Shown here: piece after piece, positions 1 through 8,289 of the stretch
How positions within the stretch are numbered: position 1 is the first letter of the stretch
Layout of the letters: every line of letters starts with the position of its first letter
Assembly: GCA_021323705.1 (NCBI GenBank)
Contig: JAJPKL010000039.1
Location: 1-64,000, forward strand
Length of the DNA: 64,000 nt
Reading direction: 5' to 3'
Source: Nitrososphaerota archaeon
GTDB lineage: Archaea; Thermoproteota; Nitrososphaeria; Nitrososphaerales; Nitrosopumilaceae
The notes under the pieces: model-generated
What the model was told of the DNA's origin: nothing
Seen by the model: the letters and a program-made list of their open reading frames with translations, nothing else
The model's database searches: none
Made by a program: the position numbers and the translations under genes

Positions 1-141
1 ACTTGTAGTAATTTTGTGATAAATGGTGTAGGTGTATACTTCAAACTTAGCAATGGAAGCTCCCTAGATATATTTGAGGACGGCAAAATGTCAAAAGTGG
101 TTGAAGTCAAGGTTGCCCAGAATTTCTCTCATGGGCTGTGA
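1..141 (+). CDS. C-terminal fragment of an unidentified protein (cut by window edge)
   Basis: The frame is open from the first base to a TGA at 139-141 and gives 46 residues ending in NFSHGL. The start lies outside the window. The fragment is polar with a beta-type pattern (NGVGVYFKL, LDIFEDGK) and has no membrane segment or sorting signal at its end. No family is recognised. The call rests only on the unbroken frame and sensible composition, so it could be a chance open frame. Confidence 0.45.
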   Translation, partial: TCSNFVINGVGVYFKLSNGSSLDIFEDGKMSKVVEVKVAQNFSHGL

Positions 142-190
142 AATAGATAATGATGCTAGGCTTTCAAATTTCTTTTAAAAAAATCAGGGA

Positions 191-233
191 CAGGTGCCCG
201 CTACAACTGTTGTGGCGGTAACCCCCGGGCCCG
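191..233. repeat. Palindrome-containing GC-rich repeat, copy 1
   Basis: This block begins CAGGTGCCCGCTACAACTG and ends in a CCCCCGGGCCCG run. It contains an imperfect 17-bp palindrome at 200-216 (GCTACAAC-T-GTTGTGGC). A diverged copy lies exactly 1000 bp downstream at 1191, and its core recurs at 276-292. A GTG here opens a frame into the next gene, but this segment looks like repeat DNA rather than coding sequence. Confidence 0.55.
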
Positions 234-275
234 TAGATTTTATTTTTAAAGAAACTGACGAGTTCAAAGAGACTT

Positions 276-292
276 GCTACAACTGTTATAGC
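276..292. repeat. Palindrome core of the repeat, copy 2
   Basis: GCTACAACTGTTATAGC is a near-perfect dyad: arms of 8 nt match at 7 positions around a central T. It shares its left half with the dyad at 200-216. It ends 6 bp before the chosen ATG of the following gene at 299, where it could act as an operator or form a hairpin over the start region. Confidence 0.5.
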
Positions 293-298
293 TGGAAC

Positions 299-1180
299 AT
301 GCTTGAAAAACTAGAACAAAGATACAACATATTAAGTTCAAGTAGTGTGTCCCATATTACGAAGAATCTACTTTTGCTAGTAGTCGTCGTACTTGGAGTA
401 TTAACGTTTAACAGCGCAAGCTCAATAGCAGAACCAGATTCATTTGTAGCAGAAAACAAAAGTGTTACTGTAACACATACAACAATAAAAAACTTGAGCC
501 CTCCGGAATGGCCCCCATGTTGCCCACCTGTAATATTAAGTCAGGTGGAGCTTGCAAGCCAGTTCCAGTTTCTACCAGACAACATGACATGTACGTCGCA
601 GCCTGCGGTTCATCCGGAGCATAGCTGCCTCACAAACCTGATTCCGAACCGCAAAGTTGAATGTTCATATATTTCTGGCAATTCATGTGAGCCGCTTCAC
701 CAGTATACCAGCGGTACAAACCAGAACTGCTTTGCAGGTTCGATGGAATCTGTCTCGTCTGGTTCACAATGGTTTGACTTGTATAATACACAAAACAAAA
801 CTGTCCAGCTGCAATATTTTGGTTTCAAACTTATCTCGGCGACAGGTACACAGGGAAGCATGGGTGGGAGTCCTTTGCTTGGGCCTCATGCAAAGTGCAC
901 ACTTGCACTCTCTAACAGCTATTGGCAGGGAACCCTTGCATTTAAACCAGTTAACATGACCATACAAGTTTCATACTATTATGACGGAAAGCCGTACACA
1001 ACGTCCACCCCCTCGTTGACTGATATCTACAACGATTCCGGAACTTGGCAATTTGACGGTAACAAATGGACCTTTGCAGAACAAAACACGATACCTGTAC
1101 CTGAATTTCCTTACGCAACCATTGTATTGATAACCAGCATCACATCGCTAATAATTTTTTACAGAATGAAATTTAGATAA
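299..1180 (+). CDS. Secreted surface protein with PEF-type C-terminal sorting signal
   Basis: The product is about 293 residues from the ATG at 299. The open frame extends upstream to a GTG at 194, but that part is the repeat block and carries no signal sequence. From 299 the protein has a polar N-terminus, a hydrophobic segment LLLLVVVVLGVL at about residues 23-34, a long Ser/Thr/Asn-rich extracellular part with several Cys (a CC pair in PPCCPP), and a C-terminal VPEFPY motif, hydrophobic helix and basic end. That tripartite tail matches the archaeal PEF-CTERM pattern processed by archaeosortase-like enzymes. The function of the extracellular part is not recognised. Confidence 0.8.
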   Translation: MLEKLEQRYNILSSSSVSHITKNLLLLVVVVLGVLTFNSASSIAEPDSFVAENKSVTVTHTTIKNLSPPEWPPCCPPVILSQVELASQFQFLPDNMTCTSQPAVHPEHSCLTNLIPNRKVECSYISGNSCEPLHQYTSGTNQNCFAGSMESVSSGSQWFDLYNTQNKTVQLQYFGFKLISATGTQGSMGGSPLLGPHAKCTLALSNSYWQGTLAFKPVNMTIQVSYYYDGKPYTTSTPSLTDIYNDSGTWQFDGNKWTFAEQNTIPVPEFPYATIVLITSITSLIIFYRMKFR

Positions 1181-1190
1181 AAAATAGTGG

Positions 1191-1234
1191 CTGGTGCCCA
1201 CTACAACAGTTCTAACAGTAACCCCCCGGGACCG
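1191..1234. repeat. GC-rich repeat, copy 3 (diverged)
   Basis: The sequence from CTGGTGCCCACTACAAC to CCCCCCGGGACCG aligns with 191-233 at roughly three quarters of positions. It keeps the TGCCC, CTACAAC, GTT, GTAACCCCC and GGG blocks, while the dyad is partly decayed. It sits 10 bp after the stop of the PEF protein, so the gene is bracketed by direct copies. Confidence 0.55.
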
Positions 1235-1408
1235 CTTTAATTTTGAATGAGACATTCTGAATTTCTTACATCATGAAAGATCAAGAACTCTCCATTTTTA
1301 GCCTACATGTAAGGCGATCAAATCTATCACTTACCAATAGTTAATTTGCTTTCCAAAAAATCCCTTCTATGGTTATATAGTATAAAGGCGTAAAACGAAC
1401 ATACAAAA

Positions 1409-2245
1409 ATGACAAACCAAAAAGTTGCCATCATTACTGGAAGCTCAAGCGGGATAGGATACGAAACTGCGCTTGCACTTGCAAGAAATGGCTTTCAGAC
1501 ATATGCCACAATGAGGAACCTAGAAAAAGCAAAACCACTTTCAGATGTAGCAAAAAAAGAAAAACTTCCACTGCATATTGTAAAACTAGATGTTACAGAT
1601 GAAAAATCTGTAAACGATGCAATCAAAACAATCAAGTCTGATGCAGGAAGAATTGACGTTCTGGTAAACAACGCAGGCTATGGTCTGATAGGCTCTCTTG
1701 AGGATTTGTCCATGAATGAAATTAAAGCACAGTATGAAACAAACGTCTTTGGTCTGATAAGGGTGACCCAAGCCGTTTTGCCTACAATGCGAGAACAAAA
1801 AAGCGGCATTATTGTAAATGTTAGCTCCATAGGTGGGAAAATGGCTTTGCCTTTGTCGTCTCCCTACATAGGAACAAAATTTGCGGTTGAGGGCTTGAGC
1901 GAATCTATCTCATATGATCTTGAACAATTTGGAATAAAAGTAGTAATAATAGAACCTGGAGCAATTAAAACCAATTTTGACGCCGGCATGATGGTGGCAC
2001 AAAAAAGCCGGAATTCAAGTTCGCCATATTATGATAGCATGCAGAAATTTGAAAGTTCCCTGAGCTCAATTGTAAAAAATGGCACCCCTGCTACTAGGGT
2101 TGCTGAAGTGATACTAGATGCAGTTACATCACCTAACCCCAATCTGAGATATACCGTAGGTGACGATGCTGCCCTTCTTGCACAAAAAAGAAAGGAACTA
2201 CCAGATCCAGAATTTCAAAAACTTGTCTCTGATTTTTTAAAATAA
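1409..2245 (+). CDS. SDR-family NAD(P)-dependent oxidoreductase
   Basis: The product is a 278-residue classical short-chain dehydrogenase/reductase. The glycine-rich nucleotide site TGSSSGIG is at residues 10-17 and NNAG at 87-90. The catalytic Ser is about 140 in NVSS, and the YxxxK pair is Y153/K157 in SPYIGTK. The length is usual for a soluble cytoplasmic SDR. The substrate cannot be read from sequence; the closest impression is the broad group of hydroxysteroid- or ketone-type reductases. A TATA-like stretch (TTATATAGTATAAAGG, 1373-1388) lies about 27 nt before the ATG, which suggests a leaderless transcript. It appears to be a single-gene unit. Confidence 0.93.
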   Translation: MTNQKVAIITGSSSGIGYETALALARNGFQTYATMRNLEKAKPLSDVAKKEKLPLHIVKLDVTDEKSVNDAIKTIKSDAGRIDVLVNNAGYGLIGSLEDLSMNEIKAQYETNVFGLIRVTQAVLPTMREQKSGIIVNVSSIGGKMALPLSSPYIGTKFAVEGLSESISYDLEQFGIKVVIIEPGAIKTNFDAGMMVAQKSRNSSSPYYDSMQKFESSLSSIVKNGTPATRVAEVILDAVTSPNPNLRYTVGDDAALLAQKRKELPDPEFQKLVSDFLK

Positions 2246-2262
2246 ATTGATTTTTGGCTAGA

Positions 2263-2328
2263 GGCCAAAATGATGATCAGAATATGCTATCCATATTGAA
2301 TAACGTCATTCAAAACTACTGACTGGCT
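2263..2328 (+). ncRNA. Candidate C/D box sRNA
   Basis: A perfect box C (ATGATGA) lies at 2270-2276 and a box D (CTGA) at 2319-2322. They are flanked by complementary 5-nt arms GGCCA (2263-2267) and TGGCT (2324-2328) that can form the terminal stem of the kink-turn. The spacing of about 42 nt between boxes is right for an archaeal methylation guide. Internal D'/C' boxes are weak, and no rRNA or tRNA target was identified. It begins 18 nt after the SDR stop and may be processed from that transcript. Confidence 0.35.
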
Positions 2329-2419
2329 GTGATTCTAAAAGTTGGGATCGATTTTGTTGACTGCAGGTGAGTTCCAAGATGAGTAATCCTTTTAAATCTA
2401 GATTCAGTCGATGACTCTT

Positions 2420-4507
2420 ATGGTACATTCTTCTGTATTTCTATTCTCACTTGTCGCGTTAATATTGCTAGGTTCAATCGTTTCAGTTCCAGGTGTCCTT
2501 GCAGCTAAGGACCCAAGGGAGATAGACACACACCCGCCAATCCATATCAAGAGATTCTCTGGAACATCGCCCTCTGGATATGATCCACAAATAATCTGGA
2601 CTGCTTACGGCTTCAAGAACCTTACCTGTACCCACACTACAACAACCGACTGGACTGACCCAAACCTTTGTGGTCATGGACAGATAATTGCCATAGTTGA
2701 CGCATACGACGATCCAAACATTGCAAGCGACCTTCAAACTTTTAACACGCAGTTTGGCCTTCCATCATGTCCTGTAGGCTCTTGTCTTGTAAAACTTGAA
2801 CCGCAGGGAAACACAAATACAAACTCTGGGTGGGCGCTTGAGACCTCGCTTGATGTAGAGTGGGCACATGCAGTCGCACCTGGTGCCAAAATAGTACTAG
2901 TAGAGGCCAAGAACTCGTTCCTCAACAACCTGCTCAGTGCAGTGGATACGGGTGTAGGGCAGGGAGCACAGCAGCTCTCGATGAGCTGGGGAGGGTCTGA
3001 ATTTTCATCCGAGTCCAGTTATGATTATCATTTTAACAGCGGCACAACAAGCTTCTTTGCTTCCTCTGGAGACAGTGGTAGCGGTGTCGAGTACCCGGCA
3101 GCATCTCCATTCGTTGTATCCGTGGGTGGTACAACACTAACCGTTGACAGCTCTGGCAACTATCTAAATGAAACTGCATGGAGCGGTAGTGGTGGAGGTG
3201 TCAGCGTATATGAACCAAAACCAACTTATCAAAATAATTTCAATCCATATAGCGGAAGAGCGGTTCCAGACGTTGCATACGATGCAGATCCAAGTACGGG
3301 GGTTGCAGTCTATGACAGTGTTCCCTACAACGGCCAGAGCGGATGGTTCGAGGTTGGTGGAACCAGCGCAGGTGCCCCGCAGTGGACAGCAATCTCTGCG
3401 ATAGCAAACAGCGGAAACGCAAATCTTGCATCTGCATCATTTGGAACAAGCACTGCCTTGTATGGTGCCGCATCTGGATCTCCCACAGATCCGACCTCTC
3501 CATATGGAAGAAATTATCATGATATCACAACGGGCAACAATGGAGCATGTGGCTCTCTATGCAATGCAGGCTCTGGATATGACGAGGTAACAGGACTTGG
3601 AAGTGCGCAATCTAACAACCTGATTCCATATCTTACTCCGACTCCAACACCTGACTTTACAATATCTGCAAGTCCGTCATCTCTTTCAGTAGCATCTGGA
3701 AGTTCCATATCTTCCACCATCACTGTAACATCGGTTAACGGCTTTGCAGGAATCGTTTCACTAGTTGTATCTCCAAGCGCTGGAACATCGTTTGGCTCAT
3801 CAGCATTAGAAATTACATCAGGAGGCTCAAACTCTACTGCATTGACAATTACTCCTACCAGTTCTGGAACTTATACTGTTACCGGCACAAGCGGCTCATT
3901 ATCTCACTCGGCAAACATCTCAGTTACTGTAGAGACTGCACCGTCTGCCCCACAAAACCTGCAGGGAACTGCTGGAAACCAGCAGGCAAGCCTCTCATGG
4001 CAAGCCCCCTCATCAACTGGCGGTCTTCCCATAACTTACAGCGTATTTAGAAACGGTACTCAGATAGCACAAAACGTTACAACCACGAGCTACACTGATA
4101 CGGGTCTGACTAACGGCGACACTGATACCTACTATGTCGAAGCAGTAAACTCTGTAGGGTCGTCAAGTCCGTCTAATTCCGTATCCGTAACTCCGCAGCC
4201 AACACCTTCGCTGTCAGTTGCTGTCTCTCCAAACAAGTCATCCTATTCCGCAGGATCCACTGCATACATCACAGTTACAGTTACTTCGGGTTCAACCAAT
4301 ATCGGAGGAGCATCGGTAACTTTGACAATCACCGCACCAAACGGCAGCACATCGCAGTCAAGCGGCACGACCAACTCAAATGGCCAGGTAGTCTTCAGCA
4401 TTCACATACTCAAGCATGCACAGAAGGGAACCTATACCGCATCTGCAACGGCCTCACATGCAGGATATCTCTCAGGTAGTGGCTCTGCAACATTCCAAGT
4501 GACTTGA
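2420..4507 (+). CDS. Secreted S53-family (sedolisin/kumamolisin-type) serine-carboxyl peptidase with FN3 and beta-sandwich tail
   Basis: This is an extracellular endopeptidase of family S53, whose members work at acid pH. Numbering from the upstream ATG at 2411, a signal peptide covers about residues 1-31. The catalytic Glu144 and Asp148 are in WALETSLDVEW, the oxyanion Asp221 in SSGDSG, and the nucleophile Ser319 in GGTSAGAP. The Ca2+-site region contains YDEVTGLGS. The usual propeptide of about 170-190 residues is absent, since the catalytic core follows the signal directly. A linker, a fibronectin III domain (about 515-597) and a final Ig-like domain follow, with no PEF anchor. A TATA box at 2389-2398 is 26 nt before the second ATG (2420), which I prefer to 2411. 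Confidence 0.92.
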   Translation: MVHSSVFLFSLVALILLGSIVSVPGVLAAKDPREIDTHPPIHIKRFSGTSPSGYDPQIIWTAYGFKNLTCTHTTTTDWTDPNLCGHGQIIAIVDAYDDPNIASDLQTFNTQFGLPSCPVGSCLVKLEPQGNTNTNSGWALETSLDVEWAHAVAPGAKIVLVEAKNSFLNNLLSAVDTGVGQGAQQLSMSWGGSEFSSESSYDYHFNSGTTSFFASSGDSGSGVEYPAASPFVVSVGGTTLTVDSSGNYLNETAWSGSGGGVSVYEPKPTYQNNFNPYSGRAVPDVAYDADPSTGVAVYDSVPYNGQSGWFEVGGTSAGAPQWTAISAIANSGNANLASASFGTSTALYGAASGSPTDPTSPYGRNYHDITTGNNGACGSLCNAGSGYDEVTGLGSAQSNNLIPYLTPTPTPDFTISASPSSLSVASGSSISSTITVTSVNGFAGIVSLVVSPSAGTSFGSSALEITSGGSNSTALTITPTSSGTYTVTGTSGSLSHSANISVTVETAPSAPQNLQGTAGNQQASLSWQAPSSTGGLPITYSVFRNGTQIAQNVTTTSYTDTGLTNGDTDTYYVEAVNSVGSSSPSNSVSVTPQPTPSLSVAVSPNKSSYSAGSTAYITVTVTSGSTNIGGASVTLTITAPNGSTSQSSGTTNSNGQVVFSIHILKHAQKGTYTASATASHAGYLSGSGSATFQVT

Positions 4508-4543
4508 GCTTCAACGAAATACCTAAACGCCCAGTAATACTTT

Positions 4544-5047
4544 CTAAAAACTAAACTTGAATCTTGTCTTGGTAGAAAGTATGACTATGGATAAAACAGC
4601 TACAGCAAGAACAACAAACGATAAAGTGCCAAACTCTGGAACGACTTGGGTTCCAATCACTTCTATTTTCTCAGTGCCGTCAGGAAAAGATATTGTAAGA
4701 GTCCTTGCAGTGTCTGTCTTGGATTCTTGAAAGTCAACCTCTGCACCGTCTTCTAGTACAAAGAATTGGTCATCAGATGAGCCTGCCTTGGCATCAATCA
4801 AGGCTCTTGGAAGTGTCAATGTAACACTGCCGTCACTTGTAGTTTGCACTGATACAACAAGCGAGGTTGATTTGGTATCAATAGAAATGTCGTTTATCGT
4901 TGCTCCATTTATGTTGTAATTCACATTGTACGATTGACCGCTAGATGGATCCTTTACTGGATATGTGTTGGTGGATTGCGCAAATGCTGGCACACTTAGG
5001 AGGGTGATTGCTAAAACAGCAAAAACAGAATATGCAACCCATCTCAT
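4544..5047 (-). CDS. Small secreted protein with PEFG C-terminal signal
   Basis: The product is 167 residues. It has an N-terminal signal peptide ending near VPAFAQS and a compact beta-rich extracellular domain (DGSVTLTLPRALI, DGAEVDFQE, RTLTISFPDGTEKIEVIG). The tail is VVPEFGTL followed by a hydrophobic helix and a basic end, the PEFG sorting signal common in ammonia-oxidising archaea. The central domain is not assigned to a named function. It is probably anchored to the outer face of the membrane or S-layer. It faces the next gene divergently across a 118-bp gap. Confidence 0.85.
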   Translation of the reverse strand: MRWVAYSVFAVLAITLLSVPAFAQSTNTYPVKDPSSGQSYNVNYNINGATINDISIDTKSTSLVVSVQTTSDGSVTLTLPRALIDAKAGSSDDQFFVLEDGAEVDFQESKTDTARTLTISFPDGTEKIEVIGTQVVPEFGTLSFVVLAVAVLSIVILSTKTRFKFSF

Positions 5048-5165
5048 GAAAAGGTCTGAGACTGACTAGTATTTTTCCTTTACTTGCATTTTGTCATGTC
5101 GTCCTTCTAATGTCGATGACAATTCCTTCTAGAACTTTAAATACAGAAATTATGAAATTCTATCA

Positions 5166-5879
5166 GTGAAATTCAAGCCCATCGTACTTTCATTTTTGGT
5201 AATTACTCTAGCTTTGCCTCTTGGCTTCTATGAAGCACATGCAGACGGGCAGGAAAATGATACTGACAAGAATAACACGCGCCAGACCGAAATTGAAAAT
5301 CAGACTGAGAACCAATACAATTCAACATCGCAAGAAAATATAGGCCTGCAGGTATCAAATTTTGTCCACAATGCTACTGCGGCATTCCAGCAGCAGAGGG
5401 CTGAAACCCTTCAGGCAATCAAAGAGTGTCACCAAAAGATGCAAAATGCAACATCAGAAAACAGGACGCAGATAAGGGACGAGTGTCAGGCAACCCTGAC
5501 TGCAATACGCGAAAAGTATCACGACGTCAGAAAACAATTCCAAGAACTGTTCAAAGAATTCCGAAATAGTATGATAACGCTAAGACACGACGCAGAAGGT
5601 CTCCATGTTTCAGACCAAGATAGGGAAATGGCAATGAAACACATCGATGACGATGTGATAAAAAATGGAACAAAGGGAATCGCGACAGCAATTGAGCACA
5701 TGAAAGGCATGGGAATGATAGGAATCAAAACAGCATTAGAGCATGTGAACAAAACAAATGAAAACTATGAATACGGTCATAACACGCAAAACCGAACCAT
5801 GTCTCCAATGATTCCTCAGGAAGGACAACATGGGCCGCCGACTTCGCCAAGCGAGGGTGGCTCTCACGGAAAACGCTAA
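5166..5879 (+). CDS. Secreted helical, charged coiled-coil-like protein
   Basis: The product is 237 residues from a GTG start, with a signal peptide ending at about HADG. The mature part is highly polar. An Asn/Gln/Glu-rich linker leads to long amphipathic helices at about residues 65-130 with paired Cys (ECHQKM and DECQATL), and the tail is Pro/Gly/His-rich. A TATA-like CTTTAAATAC (5134-5143) sits about 27 nt before the GTG, supporting a leaderless start. The helical region recalls extracellular stress or metal-binding helical bundles, but no family is recognised. Confidence 0.75.
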   Translation: MKFKPIVLSFLVITLALPLGFYEAHADGQENDTDKNNTRQTEIENQTENQYNSTSQENIGLQVSNFVHNATAAFQQQRAETLQAIKECHQKMQNATSENRTQIRDECQATLTAIREKYHDVRKQFQELFKEFRNSMITLRHDAEGLHVSDQDREMAMKHIDDDVIKNGTKGIATAIEHMKGMGMIGIKTALEHVNKTNENYEYGHNTQNRTMSPMIPQEGQHGPPTSPSEGGSHGKR

Positions 5880-5933
5880 TCGATAATTTCTTTTTCACCA
5901 AGCCTGAAAACTGTCAAGATACATTACAGAAAC

Positions 5934-6118
5934 TGTACAAATGTTAGCTGTGTGCCTAGTGGCTCAGAGCTTGTGGAAGACTGGCACCTTGCTGCAGCCG
6001 TTTCCCTAGGTAAAACACACCTGTGAGGATGCCCATCTCAATGGGCGCAATACACCACAAGCAGATCAATAGAATCTTCTTCTTTCTAGGGGACAATCCC
6101 TTGACCTGTGTGTACCAA
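5934..6118. ncRNA. Candidate structured non-coding RNA (strand uncertain, minus favoured)
   Basis: No gene lies between 5880 and 6310, yet the stretch is full of complementary segments. GCTTGTGG (5969-5976) pairs with CCACAAGC (6055-6062). GCCCAT/ATGGGC (6031-6036/6041-6046) forms a tetraloop hairpin. GTGTG..CCTAG (5950-5959) pairs with CTAGG..CACAC (6006-6020), crossing the first stem as a pseudoknot. AGGG/CCCT (6088-6101) forms another hairpin. On the minus strand a TATA-like TTTAAG lies near 6136-6143, placing a start near 6115. A stem enclosing two hairpins recalls SRP RNA helices 5/6/8 (minus strand has GGGAAACGG and GCAGCAAGG), but the long helix 5 is not evident. RNase P signatures were not found. 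Confidence 0.35.
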
Positions 6119-6282
6119 GATGATACATACTTCATCTCTTAAACCTCAATCATTCATACTTGCTCTTAAGGTTATACCCAAATTATCGCGGCAGAAAACC
6201 GGTTATTTTCAAAGTTGGAAATCAGGCAGTGATTAGATCGGATTAGAAGAATGAATCTCTTGTACGACAAACCAAATCCAAC

Positions 6283-6290
6283 TTATATAG
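6283..6290 (+). promoter_or_regulatory. TATA box of the VOC-family gene
   Basis: TTATATAG is centred about 25 nt upstream of the ATG at 6311. It is a clear example of the TATA-to-start spacing expected for a leaderless archaeal mRNA, and it fixes the start of the next gene. Confidence 0.65.
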
Positions 6291-6310
6291 AATGAAAAAC
6301 ATGCTCTCTT

Positions 6311-6679
6311 ATGCCGAGAATAGTTCACTTTGGTCTGCCCGCAGATGATGTCACAAGAGCTCAAAAATTCTACAGTACTGTATTTGGATGGGAGTTTGAA
6401 AAGTGGAATGGCCCGTTTGATTACTGGATGGCAAAAACAGGAGACGACAAGTTGCCCGGAATCAACGGCGGCATGATGAAAAGAATGGCAGGACAGATAG
6501 GAATGGTAAACACAATTGATGTTCCGTCTATTGAAGAGTATGCAAAGAAGATAGAATCAATGGGAGGCAAAGTAATCGAACAAAAGCACACCATTCCAGG
6601 GGTGGGATACATGGCTATATGTGCAGATACTGAAAACAACGGTTTTTGTATAATCCAGTTTGACAAAAATGCAAAGTAG
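6311..6679 (+). CDS. VOC-family (glyoxalase/bleomycin-resistance fold) protein
   Basis: The product is 122 residues with the paired beta-alpha-beta-beta-beta modules of the vicinal oxygen chelate superfamily. Visible elements are VHFGLPADD with a metal-type His near the N-terminus, ARAQKFY-like helix 1 (TRAQKFYSTVFGWEFEKW), a GGMMKR turn, the second module from MVNTIDVPSIEEY, and the closing FCIIQFD strand. Metal use and substrate are unknown; many relatives of this length are annotated only as VOC or antibiotic-resistance-like. It is monocistronic or leads into the MFS gene 100 bp downstream. Confidence 0.88.
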   Translation: MPRIVHFGLPADDVTRAQKFYSTVFGWEFEKWNGPFDYWMAKTGDDKLPGINGGMMKRMAGQIGMVNTIDVPSIEEYAKKIESMGGKVIEQKHTIPGVGYMAICADTENNGFCIIQFDKNAK

Positions 6680-6781
6680 CTACAAAAAATGAGAAGACTA
6701 GAATATGGCAGTATACACCAGCGTCCCAAATATTACAAATAAAGAGATAGGCCTCCATCTTGCTAACTGGAACTAGGTAAA

Positions 6782-8254
6782 ATGTCTGACAAGGAACACC
6801 AAGAACGGGCCTCAGAACCAAACTTGCCAATTTCAATTCCATCAAATGCCTGGGTTGCACTTGCCATAATAAGCGGACTTGCACTTGTTACCATGTATGG
6901 CGAGACAATGGTCCTGCCAGCAATTCCTGACTTTATAAAAGACTTTGATATCTCATACAACACCTCATCGTGGATTCTCTCCACGTATCTAATTGCAGGT
7001 GCGGTCATGACTCCAATAGCAGGTAAACTCTCCGACATTTACGGGAAAAAGAAGATACTCCTAATTGTGATGATCATATATTCATCAGGCATGCTAGCGG
7101 GAGGCTTTGCCAATACGTTCTGGTTTATGATAGTTGCAAGGATTGCCCAAGGGGTTGGAATGTCAATGTTCCCAATTGGCTTTGGCGTTGTACGCGATAT
7201 CTTTCCTGTACGAAAACTCGCAATGGCTCAGGGCATATTCACCTCAACATTTTTTGGAGGTGCCGTAGTAGGACTGCTCGCTGGTGCCACAATAATTCTA
7301 AACTATGGATGGCACGCCACATTCTTCTCCGTATTTCCTATAGCAGTTGGACTCGCACTGATAATGACAAGGTTCATCAAGGTAACACAGTCAAAACAAG
7401 AAAACGATACACAATCAACAAAGATAGATCTAAAGGGAGCAATTGCATTATCGATCACAGTAATTTTGTTTTTGATGGGGCTGTCTTACCTTCAGGACAT
7501 GGCTTACGGCAATATGGTGCCAATTGTTTTCTTTCCGGCATCTGCCGCATCAATGCTGGTCTTTGTGGCCATTGAAAAAAGAACGACTCATCCATTAATT
7601 GACCTCAAACTTCTTACAAACAAGGTACTGCTACCATCGAACATAATCATAATGACGGTTGGAATCTCGACTTTCATGGTATATCAGACAATCCCAATAC
7701 TGATACGCAGTCCGCAGCCGCTTGGCTTTGGAGGAGATCCTCTATCGATAGCAAATGTCCAGCTCCCCTTTATGATAGTCTCACTTTTGGTCTCTGCCAC
7801 GTCGGGATTTTTCCTCTCCAAGGTAGGAAACTTTAGGCTCACCGCACTTGGAACAATAATTTGTGCAATCGGGTTTTTCAGCATATTGGCGTTTCATTCT
7901 ACTGAATTTATGATATCTGCAACACTTACAATAATCTCTGTAGGTCTGTCATTTTCAATTGTAGGCGCATTCAACATTGTTTTGATGCGGTCGCCGCAAG
8001 AAGCATCGGGAATCTCGCTTGGTATGACCGTGCTTTTGGCACTTGTGGGAAATTCCATAGGGCCTTCGCTTGCAGGCATGTACCAGCAGATGAATCAGGA
8101 TACGGTACCAAAATTTACCGGCACATTCCCTACCGCACAGGCATACTATGACATATTTCTCACTGCTGCAATAATCTCCCTGCTCTCAATCGTACTTGTG
8201 ATTACATTGAGCAAATCAATAAAGTACATGCAAGAGCCTGTTGGAGCAAACTAA
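6782..8254 (+). CDS. MFS transporter, DHA2 (14-helix, EmrB/QacA-like) family
   Basis: The product is a 490-residue integral membrane protein with about 14 hydrophobic helices. Helix 1 has the DHA2-type opening GETMVLPAIPDF, followed by SWILSTYLIAGAVMTPIAGKLSDIYGKKK, which contains the MFS loop 2-3 motif (GKLSDIYGKKK). The role is most likely proton-driven efflux of hydrophobic or cationic compounds. A second MFS gene at 35543-37024 is clearly paralogous along its whole length. That copy follows a MarR regulator, while this one has none adjacent, so its control is unclear. The TFB gene converges 35 bp downstream. Confidence 0.93.
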   Translation: MSDKEHQERASEPNLPISIPSNAWVALAIISGLALVTMYGETMVLPAIPDFIKDFDISYNTSSWILSTYLIAGAVMTPIAGKLSDIYGKKKILLIVMIIYSSGMLAGGFANTFWFMIVARIAQGVGMSMFPIGFGVVRDIFPVRKLAMAQGIFTSTFFGGAVVGLLAGATIILNYGWHATFFSVFPIAVGLALIMTRFIKVTQSKQENDTQSTKIDLKGAIALSITVILFLMGLSYLQDMAYGNMVPIVFFPASAASMLVFVAIEKRTTHPLIDLKLLTNKVLLPSNIIIMTVGISTFMVYQTIPILIRSPQPLGFGGDPLSIANVQLPFMIVSLLVSATSGFFLSKVGNFRLTALGTIICAIGFFSILAFHSTEFMISATLTIISVGLSFSIVGAFNIVLMRSPQEASGISLGMTVLLALVGNSIGPSLAGMYQQMNQDTVPKFTGTFPTAQAYYDIFLTAAIISLLSIVLVITLSKSIKYMQEPVGAN

Positions 8255-8289
8255 TAGACATATAACCTTGAGACAAAAACTCTAAAAAT

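Noticed and set aside
194-298. N-terminal extension of the first PEF protein from the GTG at 194
   Set aside because: The extension lies in the repeat block, lacks a signal sequence, and the ATG at 299 starts a normal exported protein.
5934-6118. Assignment of the folded spacer as SRP RNA or RNase P RNA
   Set aside because: Only partial similarity to SRP helices 6/8 was seen, the long helix 5 is missing, and the conserved RNase P sequences were not found. It is kept as an unidentified candidate.
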